Origin: Hymenobacter armeniacus
GTDB lineage: Bacteria; Bacteroidota; Bacteroidia; Cytophagales; Hymenobacteraceae
Length of the DNA: 64,000 nt
Direction: 5' to 3'
NCBI RefSeq assembly: GCF_014699055.1
Contig: NZ_JACXAC010000003.1
Span: 496,001-560,000 of the forward strand
The notes under the pieces are model-generated. The model saw only the letters and a list, made by a program, of their open reading frames with translations. It was not told the origin of the DNA and did no database searches. Numbering within the stretch: position 1 is the first letter of the stretch; every line of letters starts with the position of its first letter. The position numbers and the translations under genes are program-made. Positions 8,869 to 17,633 of this stretch are shown here, one piece after another.

Positions 8869-10125
8869 TTATTCCTGGCCGCCCCAGGCCAGCGGGTCAG
8901 CTTCGGCCAGCAGCTGGCGCAGTTCACCAAAGGTGGCGGTAAGGGCTGCTGCCCGCTCCGGCGGCAGGCCCGCCACGCGCCGGCCAAATACTTCGTCCAC
9001 GGTTAGCTCGTGTAGCAGGGCCAGCGGGATGGCGGTTTCGGCCAGGTCGGGTGCTTCGGTGGCGCGCTGGTGGCGCACGCCGCGCGGGGCCACCACCTGC
9101 TGCTTTTGCAGCTGTAGCACCGCCTGTACCCGGCGCTGCACCTCGGCGGGCGTCTCGTCGGAGCGCACCAGCACGTCGGCCCAGGCCACCAGTTGGAAGG
9201 CCGAGTTGTCGAACGCCAGAATATCGGCCTCTACTTCTTCCAGGGTGCCATGGAAGCGCTGCAAACGGCGCGTCACCGGCACCGGGACGCTGGTAATCGT
9301 CGGGGCGCCGGCGCCGTTGAATTCCAGCAGCAGCACCTGCTGCTTGTCGTCGGCCTCGGTGAAGGACAGCGGCACCGGCGAGCCCGAGTAGCGAATGTGC
9401 GCCCGGCCCCCCACCACCTGCGGGCGGTGCAGGTGCCCCAGGGCCACGTAGTCGAACGCGGCCGGAAAATGCTCGGCGCCAATGAGGCCCAGCCCGCCGA
9501 TGTGCACGTCGCGCTCAGCGCCTTCGCGGGCCTCGCCGCCGGCCGCGTAGAGGTGGCCGGTGGCCAGCACCGGCACGTCTTGTTCCCGCAGCCGGAGCAC
9601 CAACTCGTGGGTGGCCAGGGCGGCGTAGTGGTCTGCAATGCTCTGGCGAATACGGATTTGGCGGTCGTCCAGCGTTTCGCCGGCCACGGCCAGCCGGATG
9701 TCGCGGTCGCGCAGAAACGGCACCGCACACACCACCAGCCCGGGCCGGCCATCGGCCGCGTTCAGGTGCAGGATTTGCTCGGTGGGGTCGGTAGGCACGC
9801 CGCCCACCACGTGGATGCGCAACCGCCGCAGCAGCTGCCGCGAGGCGTTGAGCATGGTGGGCGAGTCGTGGTTGCCGCCCACCACCACGATGTCGCGGCA
9901 GCAGGTGGCCTGCATCTTCACCAGAAAGGTATAATACAGCTCCTGCGCCGTGTACGACGGCGTTTGGGTATCGAAAATGTCGCCGGCAATCACCAGGGTA
10001 TCAATGCCCTGGTCTTGCACGGTCAGCAGGAGCCAGTCGAGGAAGGCCTGCTGCTCGGTGGTGCGTTCCTGGCCCGTGAGGAAGTGCTGGCCGAGGTGCC
10101 AATCGGCGGTGTGGAGGACGCGCAT
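8869..10125 (-). CDS. sbcD: exonuclease SbcD, metallophosphoesterase subunit
   Basis: A 418-residue Mre11/SbcD nuclease. The calcineurin-like metal site is intact: D8 and H10 (HTADWH), D49 (AGDIFD), N85-H86-D87 (GGNHDS), and later histidines in TGHLYA and ALGHLH. It is the catalytic partner of SbcC. Translation starts at the family N-terminus MRVLHTADWHLGQH. The partner gene sbcC lies further along the same strand, beyond the hydrolase gene that occupies the opposite strand. Confidence 0.95.
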   Translation of the reverse strand: MRVLHTADWHLGQHFLTGQERTTEQQAFLDWLLLTVQDQGIDTLVIAGDIFDTQTPSYTAQELYYTFLVKMQATCCRDIVVVGGNHDSPTMLNASRQLLRRLRIHVVGGVPTDPTEQILHLNAADGRPGLVVCAVPFLRDRDIRLAVAGETLDDRQIRIRQSIADHYAALATHELVLRLREQDVPVLATGHLYAAGGEAREGAERDVHIGGLGLIGAEHFPAAFDYVALGHLHRPQVVGGRAHIRYSGSPVPLSFTEADDKQQVLLLEFNGAGAPTITSVPVPVTRRLQRFHGTLEEVEADILAFDNSAFQLVAWADVLVRSDETPAEVQRRVQAVLQLQKQQVVAPRGVRHQRATEAPDLAETAIPLALLHELTVDEVFGRRVAGLPPERAAALTATFGELRQLLAEADPLAWGGQE

Positions 10126-10168
10126 AGGGTAGAGATAATCTCAAAGATACCCAGGCTGGCAGGAAAGG

Positions 10169-10199
10169 AAAAGCCCCAGCGCGAGGCGTCGGGGCTTTT
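10169..10199 (-). terminator. hairpin terminator after the lipocalin-like gene
   Basis: A 9-bp inverted repeat (AAAAGCCCC / GGGGCTTTT) about 95 bases past the stop of the minus-strand gene at 10294. The T-run follows the stem on the minus strand. Confidence 0.65.
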
Positions 10200-10293
10200 G
10201 AGAAATTTGTTAGTGGATTTGGGTGTGTTGGTGCCGCATATTCGGGGCTACCAACGGCAAGATGCTTACTTGCGCAGAGAACAGCGCAGCGGG

Positions 10294-10689
10294 CTAATCA
10301 ACTCGCTTAAAAACCATGTTCATGAGCAAGCCCTCGTACTGATTTCTTAAAATCAACTGGTTGGCATTGAATTTTAGTATCTTGTGTACCTCCGTGCCTG
10401 CTTTGTCAACGGTGGTGATGGTTTTGGACTGTGGGGCATAGCTCCACGTACCGGGGCTACTTTGGCCCTCACTTATTTCTACAAAGGTACCATCCGGCTT
10501 CAGGGTCATAAACGATGCCCCCGTTCCTGACGGTAAGGCAAGCTGCTTGCCCTGTGCTTCCATATGAGTCAGTTCCCACTTGTGGCAAAGTGCCCGTTTG
10601 GTGTCTGGCTGGGGCTGCTTAGCGGCGGGTGCCTGTTTGAAAGAAGCAAGCGAAAGCCCTATGGAAAGGAGGATAGTACACTTTTTCAT
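10294..10689 (-). CDS. lipocalin-like domain protein, exported
   Basis: A 131-residue protein with a signal-like start (MKKCTILLSIGLSLASF). The remainder fits the short lipocalin-like family common in Bacteroidota: a CHKWELTHME opening strand, then alternating strands (FMTLKPDGTFVEI, GTWSYAPQSKTITTV, KILKFNANQLILRN). Such proteins are thought to be small extracytoplasmic beta-barrels; no ligand is known. It stands alone between sbcD and the MBL/rhodanese gene. The family is called from its pattern and not from catalytic residues. Confidence 0.65.
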   Translation of the reverse strand: MKKCTILLSIGLSLASFKQAPAAKQPQPDTKRALCHKWELTHMEAQGKQLALPSGTGASFMTLKPDGTFVEISEGQSSPGTWSYAPQSKTITTVDKAGTEVHKILKFNANQLILRNQYEGLLMNMVFKRVD

Positions 10690-10841
10690 ACATCAACTGA
10701 CGCGCAGTGCGTTAGCGGTTTGGTTGCGACTGGTGCGCTGCGCGGCTCGGTGGTAATTCAATTGCACGTCCGGGCTCAAACACGCATTGCATTGGTTGGA
10801 GCGGGGTTACGCTCGGCGGCCGTTGGGTTTGGCCCCAGCGC

Positions 10842-12221
10842 TTAATGCACCGCCTGCTTCTGAAACTCCGTAATGGCTTCGCCTAAGTCCAGCACTTCCG
10901 CGCCGGGCAGGGCCTGGTGCACGATGCTGGCCCCGGCCGCCGAACGGTAGCCGCCGGCGCAGTGAATGAGCACCGGCTTGTCGGTGGGGATTTCGTGGGC
11001 GCGCTCGCGCAGCTCGGGCAGCGGGATGAGCAGGGCGTTGTCGAACACCGGCACCTTGGCCTCGGCGCGGTTGCGAATGTCGACGATGGTGAAGGCTTCG
11101 GGGTGCTGGCGCACGGCTTCCACGTCTACGGCGGGCGAGGTTTCGGGCAGGGCCAGCGGGGCCAGCAAGGCGCCTTTGATGTTGGCCTCGTAGCCGATTT
11201 TGGCGGTTTTGCGCACCACCGTGTCCAGGGCTATTTTGGTGTCGGCCAGCAGGTAAAACGGCTCGTTGGGGCCCACCACCGAGCCCAGCCAGGTTTCAAA
11301 CTTGCCGCCGTCCTGCAGGTTGATGGCGCCGGGCAGGTGGCCAGCGCGGAACTTGGCCGCCGGGCGCGTGTCGATGATGAGCACGCCGGGCTCCAGCGGG
11401 GCGGCGCCGCTCGGGTGCGGCACGGCCCGGATGCTGTCTTCGAAGCTGGGGGCCCCGGCCTTGTTCAGCTTCACGTCGTGCCCGAAGTACTTGGGCACGA
11501 AGGGCTGGTCTTCGAGCAGCACCTTGATGAACTCGTCCTGCGACATGGGCTGCAGGGCGTAATTGGTTTTCAGCTCCTTGGCAATGGTGGAGTCGAGGTC
11601 GGGGCTGGTGGTTTTGCCGCAGAGGCTGCCGGGGCCGTGCGCCGGGTACACGCGGGTGCTGCCGGGCAGGGTCATGAGCTTGTTGCGGGTGCTGCGGTAG
11701 AGCTCGGCGGCCAGCTCTTCGCGCTTGTGGCCGCCAATGGCCTCGTCCTCGCGCAGGTCGGGCCGGCCCACGTCGCCCACGAATAAGGTGTCGCCTGTGA
11801 ACACGGCGCGGCTCTGGGCCAACTCGTCCATGAGCAGGATGCTGATGCTGTCGGGGGAGTGGCCGGGGGTGTTGATGGCGTGCAGCTCCACGCTGCCCAG
11901 CTTGAGGCGGTCGCCGTCGTCGAAGGCTTTGTGGGGGTACTTGGCGCCCACCAGCTTGCTGCAGTAGATGGTGGCCTCGGTTTCCTGAGCTATTTCCAGG
12001 TGCGACGACACGAAATCGGCGTGCGGGTGCGTCTCAATCACGGCCACGATGTCGGCCTCGTGCTCGTCGGCAAAATCGTAGTAGGGCTGGGGGTCGCGGC
12101 CCGGGTCGATGACGGCAACCTGGCGGCCGCAACGCACGGCGTAGCTGGCGTGGGCCAGGCCCTTGTCATAAAACTGCTGAATTTGCACGGCCGAGGCCGT
12201 GCTACTGGGGAGGGGAGGCAT
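10842..12221 (-). CDS. MBL-fold hydrolase with two rhodanese domains, persulfide-dioxygenase-like
   Basis: A 459-residue protein. Residues 12-240 are a metallo-beta-lactamase domain of the ETHE1/glyoxalase-II branch, with H65-P-H67-A-D69, a later TPGHSPDS histidine, the GDTLFVGDVGRPDL metal loop and PAHGPG. Two rhodanese domains follow. The first (about 260-360) has YLLADT where the active cysteine would lie and so looks inactive. The second has an intact IHCAGGYRS loop with Cys421. This layout is typical of proteins that oxidise persulfides to sulfite and transfer sulfane sulfur. The His that usually follows the metal-binding Asp is Phe here. Confidence 0.88.
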   Translation of the reverse strand: MPPLPSSTASAVQIQQFYDKGLAHASYAVRCGRQVAVIDPGRDPQPYYDFADEHEADIVAVIETHPHADFVSSHLEIAQETEATIYCSKLVGAKYPHKAFDDGDRLKLGSVELHAINTPGHSPDSISILLMDELAQSRAVFTGDTLFVGDVGRPDLREDEAIGGHKREELAAELYRSTRNKLMTLPGSTRVYPAHGPGSLCGKTTSPDLDSTIAKELKTNYALQPMSQDEFIKVLLEDQPFVPKYFGHDVKLNKAGAPSFEDSIRAVPHPSGAAPLEPGVLIIDTRPAAKFRAGHLPGAINLQDGGKFETWLGSVVGPNEPFYLLADTKIALDTVVRKTAKIGYEANIKGALLAPLALPETSPAVDVEAVRQHPEAFTIVDIRNRAEAKVPVFDNALLIPLPELRERAHEIPTDKPVLIHCAGGYRSAAGASIVHQALPGAEVLDLGEAITEFQKQAVH

Positions 12222-12319
12222 GGGGGTGGAGGAATAAGGCCCTATCCGGGCCAGGTGGTTAGGCCAAATATAAGCAACCGCCCGAATGCAGGGTTTGGTT
12301 CAGGTAGACTTTTGCGCAC

Positions 12320-12353
12320 AAAAAAGCCCCGGCCGGTGGGGCCGATGCTTTTT
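12320..12353 (-). terminator. terminator-like hairpin beside a decayed gene
   Basis: An AAAAAGC / GCTTTTT stem with an inner GGCC/GGCC pair. On the minus strand it ends in Ts. It follows the decayed Spy-like fragment at 12377-12452 and is probably that gene's former terminator. Confidence 0.5.
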
Positions 12354-12376
12354 GAAGTGTTTGATAACGAAGGCGA

Positions 12377-12452
12377 TTACACTTTGACTTTTACTTTTTT
12401 TTGCCGCCCGGGCCTTTGCCGTTGCCGCGGTGCTGCGCATGAAAATGGAGCA
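12377..12452 (-). pseudogene. C-terminal remnant of a Spy/CpxP-like gene
   Basis: On the minus strand, bases 12445 down to 12377 read HAQHRGNGKGPGGKKK followed, after a one-base slip in a run of eight A residues, by VKVKV and a stop. This matches the tail of the intact Spy-like protein at 14045-14479 (EHRGHGKMQGGKTKVKAKA), and the bases match similarly well. No upstream part of the gene remains recognisable. The A8 tract must be read as six or nine bases to restore the frame. The remaining gap from 12222 to 12603 shows nothing else. Confidence 0.55.
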
Positions 12453-12603
12453 AACATTGTTTTACGCTATTGTCACCGTTTCGCAGTTTAGTTAAACAAT
12501 TATTTATAAGCAGGTCCAGCACGCGACAGCCGGTTAAGCTATTTGCCTTAAATTGGTCGGAGCTACTTACATTTACCTGCCTTCCACTTTTTCCTATATT
12601 CAA

Positions 12604-13965
12604 ATGAGACCTAATCTTGTACTGCGCAACCTGTTGGTGGTAATGACGTTACTTATGAGTGTAGCTCTGCCTGAACAAACCAATGCGCAGACCTGGGTAA
12701 CCATGCCCAATGCGCCTAAGAATAATTATGATTGGTTCGAGGTAAGGAAAATAGTGGCCCTCGGTCCGGGCGTTTTGTGGGGCGTCTTCATCAACAGCTC
12801 TTCTCGTAGCTATGAGGGTGGGTTCATTCGCACGCTCGACAATGGGCAAACATGGCAGCGTGAGTATACCGAAGGCTGGGGTGGAAGCTTCAATGGTAGA
12901 AGGCCAGTGGACTCTTCCATCCTTGACAACAATACGGCCTGGTCGCTCTCATACGCGACGATAGGCCCCGTTTCGCCGAATAATACGGCCATCTTGACAA
13001 GGACTACAAATGGTCCTAATACTACTTCAAATCCTCATTTTGTAACTGTATGCGCCGTGCTGCCGGCTCTGTTTCAAAGAATACATTTTTTTGACGCCAC
13101 CACGGGGGTTGCCGCTGCCCTCGGCAACAGCGGCACTACCTGGCAAATTTACCGCAGCAGCGACGCGGGCGTTACCTGGACGGCCCTGCCAACGGCTCTG
13201 CCGGTACCAGCGGGGGGAGCCACGATAGTGGCCAAAACAGCCAAAGGTTCATGCCTGTGGTTGGCCCTCACGAACGGCAACTCGCTGCAAACGCTGGACG
13301 GTGGCATGACCTGGGCCTATTCCGACACTGGACTAGGGGCTGCCTTGCGTGGAATTGCGTTCCGGGATACTTTCAACGGATTGGCTTTCAGCGGAACCAG
13401 TGCTATGGCCCGCACCACAGATGGAGGAATTACCTGGTCACCCATCGTGACTACGTTGCCTGATGGAGTATATATCTTAACTACGAAGCCCGGGTCATCA
13501 AGCACCTATGTTTCTTCCTCATTCCGACAAGGGATAAGCACGATATCTACTTCGTCTGACGATGGGGTGACCTGGCAAACCCGAAAAGTTGAAAACTTTC
13601 CCATTGAAGATTTGGCTTTAAGTGCCGACGAACAACTTTGGTCAACCGTTGGCCCTACATACTCTCCTCGTCCAAGCTTCCCCGGAGCAGATGTAATCCT
13701 TCGTTATGCCGGCGCGCCACTGGCAACCAAAGCAACCGCCGCCAGCAATGCCTTGGCATATCCTAATCCGACCACTGGGCGCGTTCAATTGCCCGGCAGC
13801 GAAGGAAGCGCCGTGAGGGTATATGATGCCACGGGCCGGGTGCAGGCATTCAGCAACATGTCTGGCGAGCTTGATTTTTCGGCCGCCCCCGCGGGCCTCT
13901 ACTTCATCACCATCAAGAAGACCACGGGAGTGACCACAACGCAGAGAATTTCAGTGGTGCACTGA
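12604..13965 (+). CDS. secreted sialidase-like beta-propeller protein with T9SS sorting domain
   Basis: A 453-residue exported protein. The start MRPNLVLRNLLVVMTLLM gives a signal peptide cut near TNAQ; an in-frame extension of 17 codons is rejected. The body carries several BNR/photosystem-assembly-like repeats (RTLDNGQTWQ, RSSDAGVTWT, QTLDGGMTWA, RTTDGGITWS, TSSDDGVTWQ). The last 75 or so residues match a type A sorting domain (YPNPTTGRVQLPG, YDATGRV, GLYFITIKK). The protein should be exported by Sec and then passed through the type IX secretion system to the surface. Codon use is less GC-rich than its neighbours. Its target is unknown. Confidence 0.8.
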   Translation: MRPNLVLRNLLVVMTLLMSVALPEQTNAQTWVTMPNAPKNNYDWFEVRKIVALGPGVLWGVFINSSSRSYEGGFIRTLDNGQTWQREYTEGWGGSFNGRRPVDSSILDNNTAWSLSYATIGPVSPNNTAILTRTTNGPNTTSNPHFVTVCAVLPALFQRIHFFDATTGVAAALGNSGTTWQIYRSSDAGVTWTALPTALPVPAGGATIVAKTAKGSCLWLALTNGNSLQTLDGGMTWAYSDTGLGAALRGIAFRDTFNGLAFSGTSAMARTTDGGITWSPIVTTLPDGVYILTTKPGSSSTYVSSSFRQGISTISTSSDDGVTWQTRKVENFPIEDLALSADEQLWSTVGPTYSPRPSFPGADVILRYAGAPLATKATAASNALAYPNPTTGRVQLPGSEGSAVRVYDATGRVQAFSNMSGELDFSAAPAGLYFITIKKTTGVTTTQRISVVH

Positions 13966-13982
13966 GCATATCAGTAATAAAC

Positions 13983-14029
13983 AAACGTAAAAAAGCCCCT
14001 GCTTATTAAGCAGGGGCTTTTTTACGTTT
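13983..14029. terminator. bidirectional terminator, 23-bp perfect palindrome
   Basis: Two 23-base arms, complementary without a mismatch, are separated by one base. They have a GC core (AAGCCCCTGC) and flanking A and T runs, so termination works on both strands. It serves the converging T9SS-cargo gene and Spy-like gene. Confidence 0.92.
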
Positions 14030-14044
14030 GTTGCAAGTGGGCGA

Positions 14045-14479
14045 TTACGCTTTGGCCTTCACCTTGGTTTTGCCGCCCTGCATCTTGCCGTGGCCGCGGT
14101 GCTCGTCCTTCAGCTTGTCAAACTTGGCGTATTGCTCCGGCGTGAGGATGCTTTTGAGCTGCGCGGTGAATTTCTCGTGCGAGGCTTTCATTTCGGCGCG
14201 CCCGGCGGTTTTGTTGGCGGCGTACTTGGTTTTGAGGGCGGCGGTTTCCTGCTGGCGGGCCAGCATCAGCTGCTCCACTTTGGCTTCCTGGTCGGCGCTG
14301 AGGCCAAGCTCTTTGGCCATTTTGGCGGCTTTGTGGTCGGCTTTTTTAGCGGGGTCTTGGTGGCCGCCTTTGCCGTGGTGCATTTTCACCTTGGTAGTAG
14401 CGGCGGGAGCGGTTTGGGCAAAGCTGGTGCCGGCGGTGGCAAAGGCCAGAGCAGCAAGCAACATCAGGGTCTTTTTCAT
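14045..14479 (-). CDS. Spy/CpxP-like periplasmic protein, His- and Lys-rich
   Basis: A 144-residue protein with a signal peptide (MKKTLMLLAALAFATAGTSFA). The mature part is helical and contains the LTxxQ-like repeats of the Spy/CpxP fold: ELGLSADQEAKVEQLMLARQ and, later, SILTPEQYAKFDKL. Spy proteins are periplasmic chaperones or stress sensors. The N-terminus of the mature protein (KVKMHHGKGGHQD) and the tail are rich in His and Lys, which may bind metal. It is a paralogue of the next gene, with which it lies in tandem. Confidence 0.75.
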   Translation of the reverse strand: MKKTLMLLAALAFATAGTSFAQTAPAATTKVKMHHGKGGHQDPAKKADHKAAKMAKELGLSADQEAKVEQLMLARQQETAALKTKYAANKTAGRAEMKASHEKFTAQLKSILTPEQYAKFDKLKDEHRGHGKMQGGKTKVKAKA

Positions 14480-14651
14480 GATTTTTAACAGAAGGAAGGA
14501 AGGGAATAAGGGAGAGGGGAAGCGGGGTTCATCCGCTTGCTAGGGTGTTTGCAAGCAGTATGCCAAGTGCCGGACCTTGGTTTGTAGCGCCGGCTTGTAT
14601 CGATAAGCAGGCGCTTTTTCCAGACCAAAACCGGGGAGCTTACCGTCCTAC

Positions 14652-15053
14652 CTACCGGCCCTGGCCGCTGGCCCGGCGCTCGCGCATCTTGTCGCGGGCC
14701 TCGTCTTTCATCTGGTCGAATTTGGCAAACTGCTCGGGCGTGAGCACGGCTTTAATCTGCTCGGTGTATTTGGCCTGGGCGGCTTTCAGTTCCTGGCCCA
14801 TGCCGCGCTGGCGGCCGCCGGTTTGCACCTTCTCGCGCATGGCCAGCATGTCTTGGCGCTGGGCCAGCAAGATGGGCTGCAACTTGGCCTGCTGGTCGGC
14901 GCTGAGGCCCAACTCTTTGGCGAGGTACTGGGTGCGGCGCTGGGCCTGCTGCTCGGGCGAGGCCTGCGCGGCGGCCGTGCCGGCAGGGGCTTGGGCCGAA
15001 GCCGCGCCGGCGGCGGCGAGCGAAAGGGCGAGCAACACAAGGATTCTTTTCAT
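14652..15053 (-). CDS. Spy/CpxP-like periplasmic protein
   Basis: A 133-residue paralogue of the neighbouring Spy-like protein. The signal peptide is MKRILVLLALSLAAAGAASA. It has the two helical signature blocks ELGLSADQQAKLQPILLAQR and AVLTPEQFAKFDQMKDEARDKMRER. The start chosen is the ATG directly before the signal peptide; nine upstream codons are open but not signal-like. Gene order (same strand, 172 bases apart) suggests a tandem duplication. The divergent neighbour is the amino-acid permease. Confidence 0.75.
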   Translation of the reverse strand: MKRILVLLALSLAAAGAASAQAPAGTAAAQASPEQQAQRRTQYLAKELGLSADQQAKLQPILLAQRQDMLAMREKVQTGGRQRGMGQELKAAQAKYTEQIKAVLTPEQFAKFDQMKDEARDKMRERRASGQGR

Positions 15054-15305
15054 AAACGGGAGTGATGAGGGGTGAAACACGGGCGTTGGATGCCGCGGCG
15101 CCCGGTGGGTTTAAGCGCGCCCGGGCAACGGCGGAAGCCCGGCCGCGCCAATGGCCCCGGCGGGCGGCTCCCATTCGGAGCCAATTTGCTGCCTATATTT
15201 CGGGCCCGCCGCTGTTTTTGGGAATCAAACCCGGGCAAATGGCGTCGGACCATCCCGCTTACCGAACCCTTTATTTCACACTTCTTCCTCCTTTACATCT
15301 AACAC

Positions 15306-16886
15306 ATGGCAAGTATTTTCGCCAAAAAACCCCTGTCCGTGCTTCTGGGCGAGGCCAATGCTTCCGGACACGGCACCCTGCAGCGCACGCTGGGCGCCGG
15401 CAACCTCGTGGCCCTGGGCGTGGGCGCCATCATCGGGGCGGGCCTGTTTGTGCGCACCGCCGCGGCTGCCGCGCAGGCCTCCGGGCCGGGCGTCACGCTG
15501 GCTTTCATTCTGGCGGCGTTTGGCTGCGTGTTTGCGGGCCTGTGCTACGCCGAGTTCGCGGCCATGATTCCCATTGCCGGCTCGGCCTACACCTACGCCT
15601 ACACCACCATGGGCGAGTTTGTGGCCTGGGTCATCGGCTGGGCCCTCGTGATGGAATATGCCCTGGGCGCGGCCACCGTCAGCATTGCCTGGAGCGAATA
15701 CCTCAACAAGCTCCTGGAGGTTTTCCACACCAGTATACCGTATAGTTTAAGCCACTCGCCCTTCGAGCACGCCGTCATCAACAACGTGGAGCAGCACGGC
15801 ATCGTCAACCTGCCGGCGCTGTTCATCATCGTGATGCTCAGCCTGCTGCTGGTGAAAGGCACGCAGGAGTCGGCGCTGTTCAACGCCATCATCGTGGTGC
15901 TGAAGGTGCTCATCGTGGTGGTGTTCATCGCCGTGGGCTGGCAGTTCATCAACTCGGCCAACCACACGCCCTACCTCATTCCGGCCGATGCCGTGGTGAA
16001 AAACGCGGCCGGCGAAACGGTGCGCACCTACGAAGGCTTCTTCAAGCACGGCCTGGGCGGCATCATCGGCGGCGCCGGCATTGTGTTCTTTGCCTTCATC
16101 GGCTTCGATGCCGTGAGCACGGCGGCGCAGGAAGCGCGCAACCCCAAGCGCGACATGCCCATTGGCATTCTGGGCTCGTTGGCCATCTGCACGGTGCTGT
16201 ACATCCTGTTCGGCCACGTGCTGACGGGTGTGGCCAGCTGGCGCGAGTTTGCCGACCCGGCCCTGGGCGGCGAGGCCTCGGTGGCCTACGCCATCCGGGC
16301 GCACATGCCCGGCTACGGCTGGCTGGCCACGGGCGTCACGGTGGGCATCCTGCTCGGCTTCACCTCGGTAATTCTGGTGATGCTCATGGGCCAGAGCCGC
16401 GTGTTCTTCTCCATGGCCAAAGACGGCCTGATGCCCAAGGCGTTTTCGGAGCTGCACCCCAAGTTCAACACTCCTTATAAGTCGAACCTGATGCTGATGG
16501 TGTTCGTGGGCTTGTTTGCGGCTTTCGTGCCCGGCTCGCTGGCCGGCGACCTTACCTCGTTTGGCACGCTGCTGGCCTTCGTGCTGGTAAGCATCGGCGT
16601 GTGGATTATGCGCCGCTCCGACCCCGACCAGCCGCGGCCTTTCCGCGCGCCGCTCTCGTCGCCCAGCTTCCCGCTGGTGCCCATCATGGGCGCGCTGGTG
16701 TGCACGCTGCTCATCGTCGGCCTCGATTCGTTCACGCTGAAAGTAGCCGTAGGCTGGATGCTGCTGGGCTTCATCGTGTACTTCCTCTACGGCAAGCGCA
16801 ACTCCATGCTGCAGAAGGGCGTGGTGGTGGTGCCCACCGAAATGGAGGAAGAAGCCTTCATTAAGCCCGACCCGAACAACCTGTAA
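15306..16886 (+). CDS. APC-superfamily amino-acid permease
   Basis: A 526-residue integral membrane protein with about 12-14 hydrophobic helices. The first helix carries the APC substrate-site motif (GVGAIIGAGLFV), then GSAYTYAYTTMGEFVAW and helix 6 FFAFIGFDAVSTAAQEARNP, both typical of the cationic-amino-acid-transporter/YfnA branch. It should import amino acids by proton symport. A polar insert of about 40 residues lies after helix 4 (PYSLSHSPFEHAVINN). Its terminator follows directly, so it appears to be a single-gene unit. The 252 bases upstream show no other feature. Confidence 0.92.
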   Translation: MASIFAKKPLSVLLGEANASGHGTLQRTLGAGNLVALGVGAIIGAGLFVRTAAAAAQASGPGVTLAFILAAFGCVFAGLCYAEFAAMIPIAGSAYTYAYTTMGEFVAWVIGWALVMEYALGAATVSIAWSEYLNKLLEVFHTSIPYSLSHSPFEHAVINNVEQHGIVNLPALFIIVMLSLLLVKGTQESALFNAIIVVLKVLIVVVFIAVGWQFINSANHTPYLIPADAVVKNAAGETVRTYEGFFKHGLGGIIGGAGIVFFAFIGFDAVSTAAQEARNPKRDMPIGILGSLAICTVLYILFGHVLTGVASWREFADPALGGEASVAYAIRAHMPGYGWLATGVTVGILLGFTSVILVMLMGQSRVFFSMAKDGLMPKAFSELHPKFNTPYKSNLMLMVFVGLFAAFVPGSLAGDLTSFGTLLAFVLVSIGVWIMRRSDPDQPRPFRAPLSSPSFPLVPIMGALVCTLLIVGLDSFTLKVAVGWMLLGFIVYFLYGKRNSMLQKGVVVVPTEMEEEAFIKPDPNNL

Positions 16887-16913
16887 TCTGCTTGTTGGTC
16901 CACCTAATGAAAC

Positions 16914-16947
16914 CCCCGCCGGTACTCACTGGCGGGGATTTTTTTTA
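16914..16947 (+). terminator. intrinsic terminator of the permease gene
   Basis: A CCCCGCC / GGCGGGG stem with a 10-base loop, followed directly by a run of Ts on the plus strand, 27 bases after the permease stop. Confidence 0.85.
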
Positions 16948-17013
16948 GTATCCTTAAGCAACCAATCTGGCCGGTAGGCGGTCAGTCTGCCGTGGTCCGT
17001 CCCTAGCCTTCCG

Positions 17014-17559
17014 ATGAAAAACGCTCACCTTCTGGCCGCCGTCAGCGCCGTTGCGCTAACCGTGCTTGGTACGCTCCTGAGCGGCTGCGGCGACAAATGC
17101 GCCGGCGTCTATTGCTCGCCGTGCGATGTCTCTATCGACAACATCTCCGTTTACATAGACGGCGACAGCCTGCACGGTGGCTTCCGCAAGGCCGACCTGG
17201 CCGGGAGCTACTCGGTGCGCTACGTGGCGCCGGGTTTTGCCCGGCCGGTTGATACCGTGCGGCTAGTGCGCGGCGGGCCCAATTTCTACACTGGCGGTGT
17301 CACGCTGCGCACTTTGCCCTGGCCGACAGTAGTTTCGATACCCGCCCCCTACAATCTGGAGAGCTACAGCTTCCGCTTCGTGCTCCCTGCTGCCAACCGG
17401 ACGTATGACCTGAGCAACATTGAGTTGCAGATTGGGGGCGGCAGTGGCGATGGTTGCTGCAACTGCGGCCAGAACACGCGCCGCCGCTTCGTGCTCAACG
17501 GCGTGCCCGTGGTGGCCGACGGCGACGAAGCAGGCCGCGGGGCCGTTTTGCGGCGCTAA
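17014..17559 (+). CDS. Cys-rich lipoprotein of unknown function
   Basis: A 181-residue lipoprotein. The signal peptide ends in the lipobox LLSGC (Cys at residue 26). Several cysteines follow (CGDKCAGVYCSPC) and another cluster lies near the end (GDGCCNCGQ), which suggests disulfides or metal binding outside the cytoplasm. The middle is beta-rich (SYSVRYVAPGFARPVDTVRL). I do not recognise a family. It stands between the permease terminator and the converging DUF418 gene. Confidence 0.7.
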   Translation: MKNAHLLAAVSAVALTVLGTLLSGCGDKCAGVYCSPCDVSIDNISVYIDGDSLHGGFRKADLAGSYSVRYVAPGFARPVDTVRLVRGGPNFYTGGVTLRTLPWPTVVSIPAPYNLESYSFRFVLPAANRTYDLSNIELQIGGGSGDGCCNCGQNTRRRFVLNGVPVVADGDEAGRGAVLRR

Positions 17560-17633
17560 TGGAGTAGCCGGGGTTGCACGGCCCGGGCCCTAAGCGCCTT
17601 CCCACCCAATCTTGCTGAATCTCACAACCCGCC

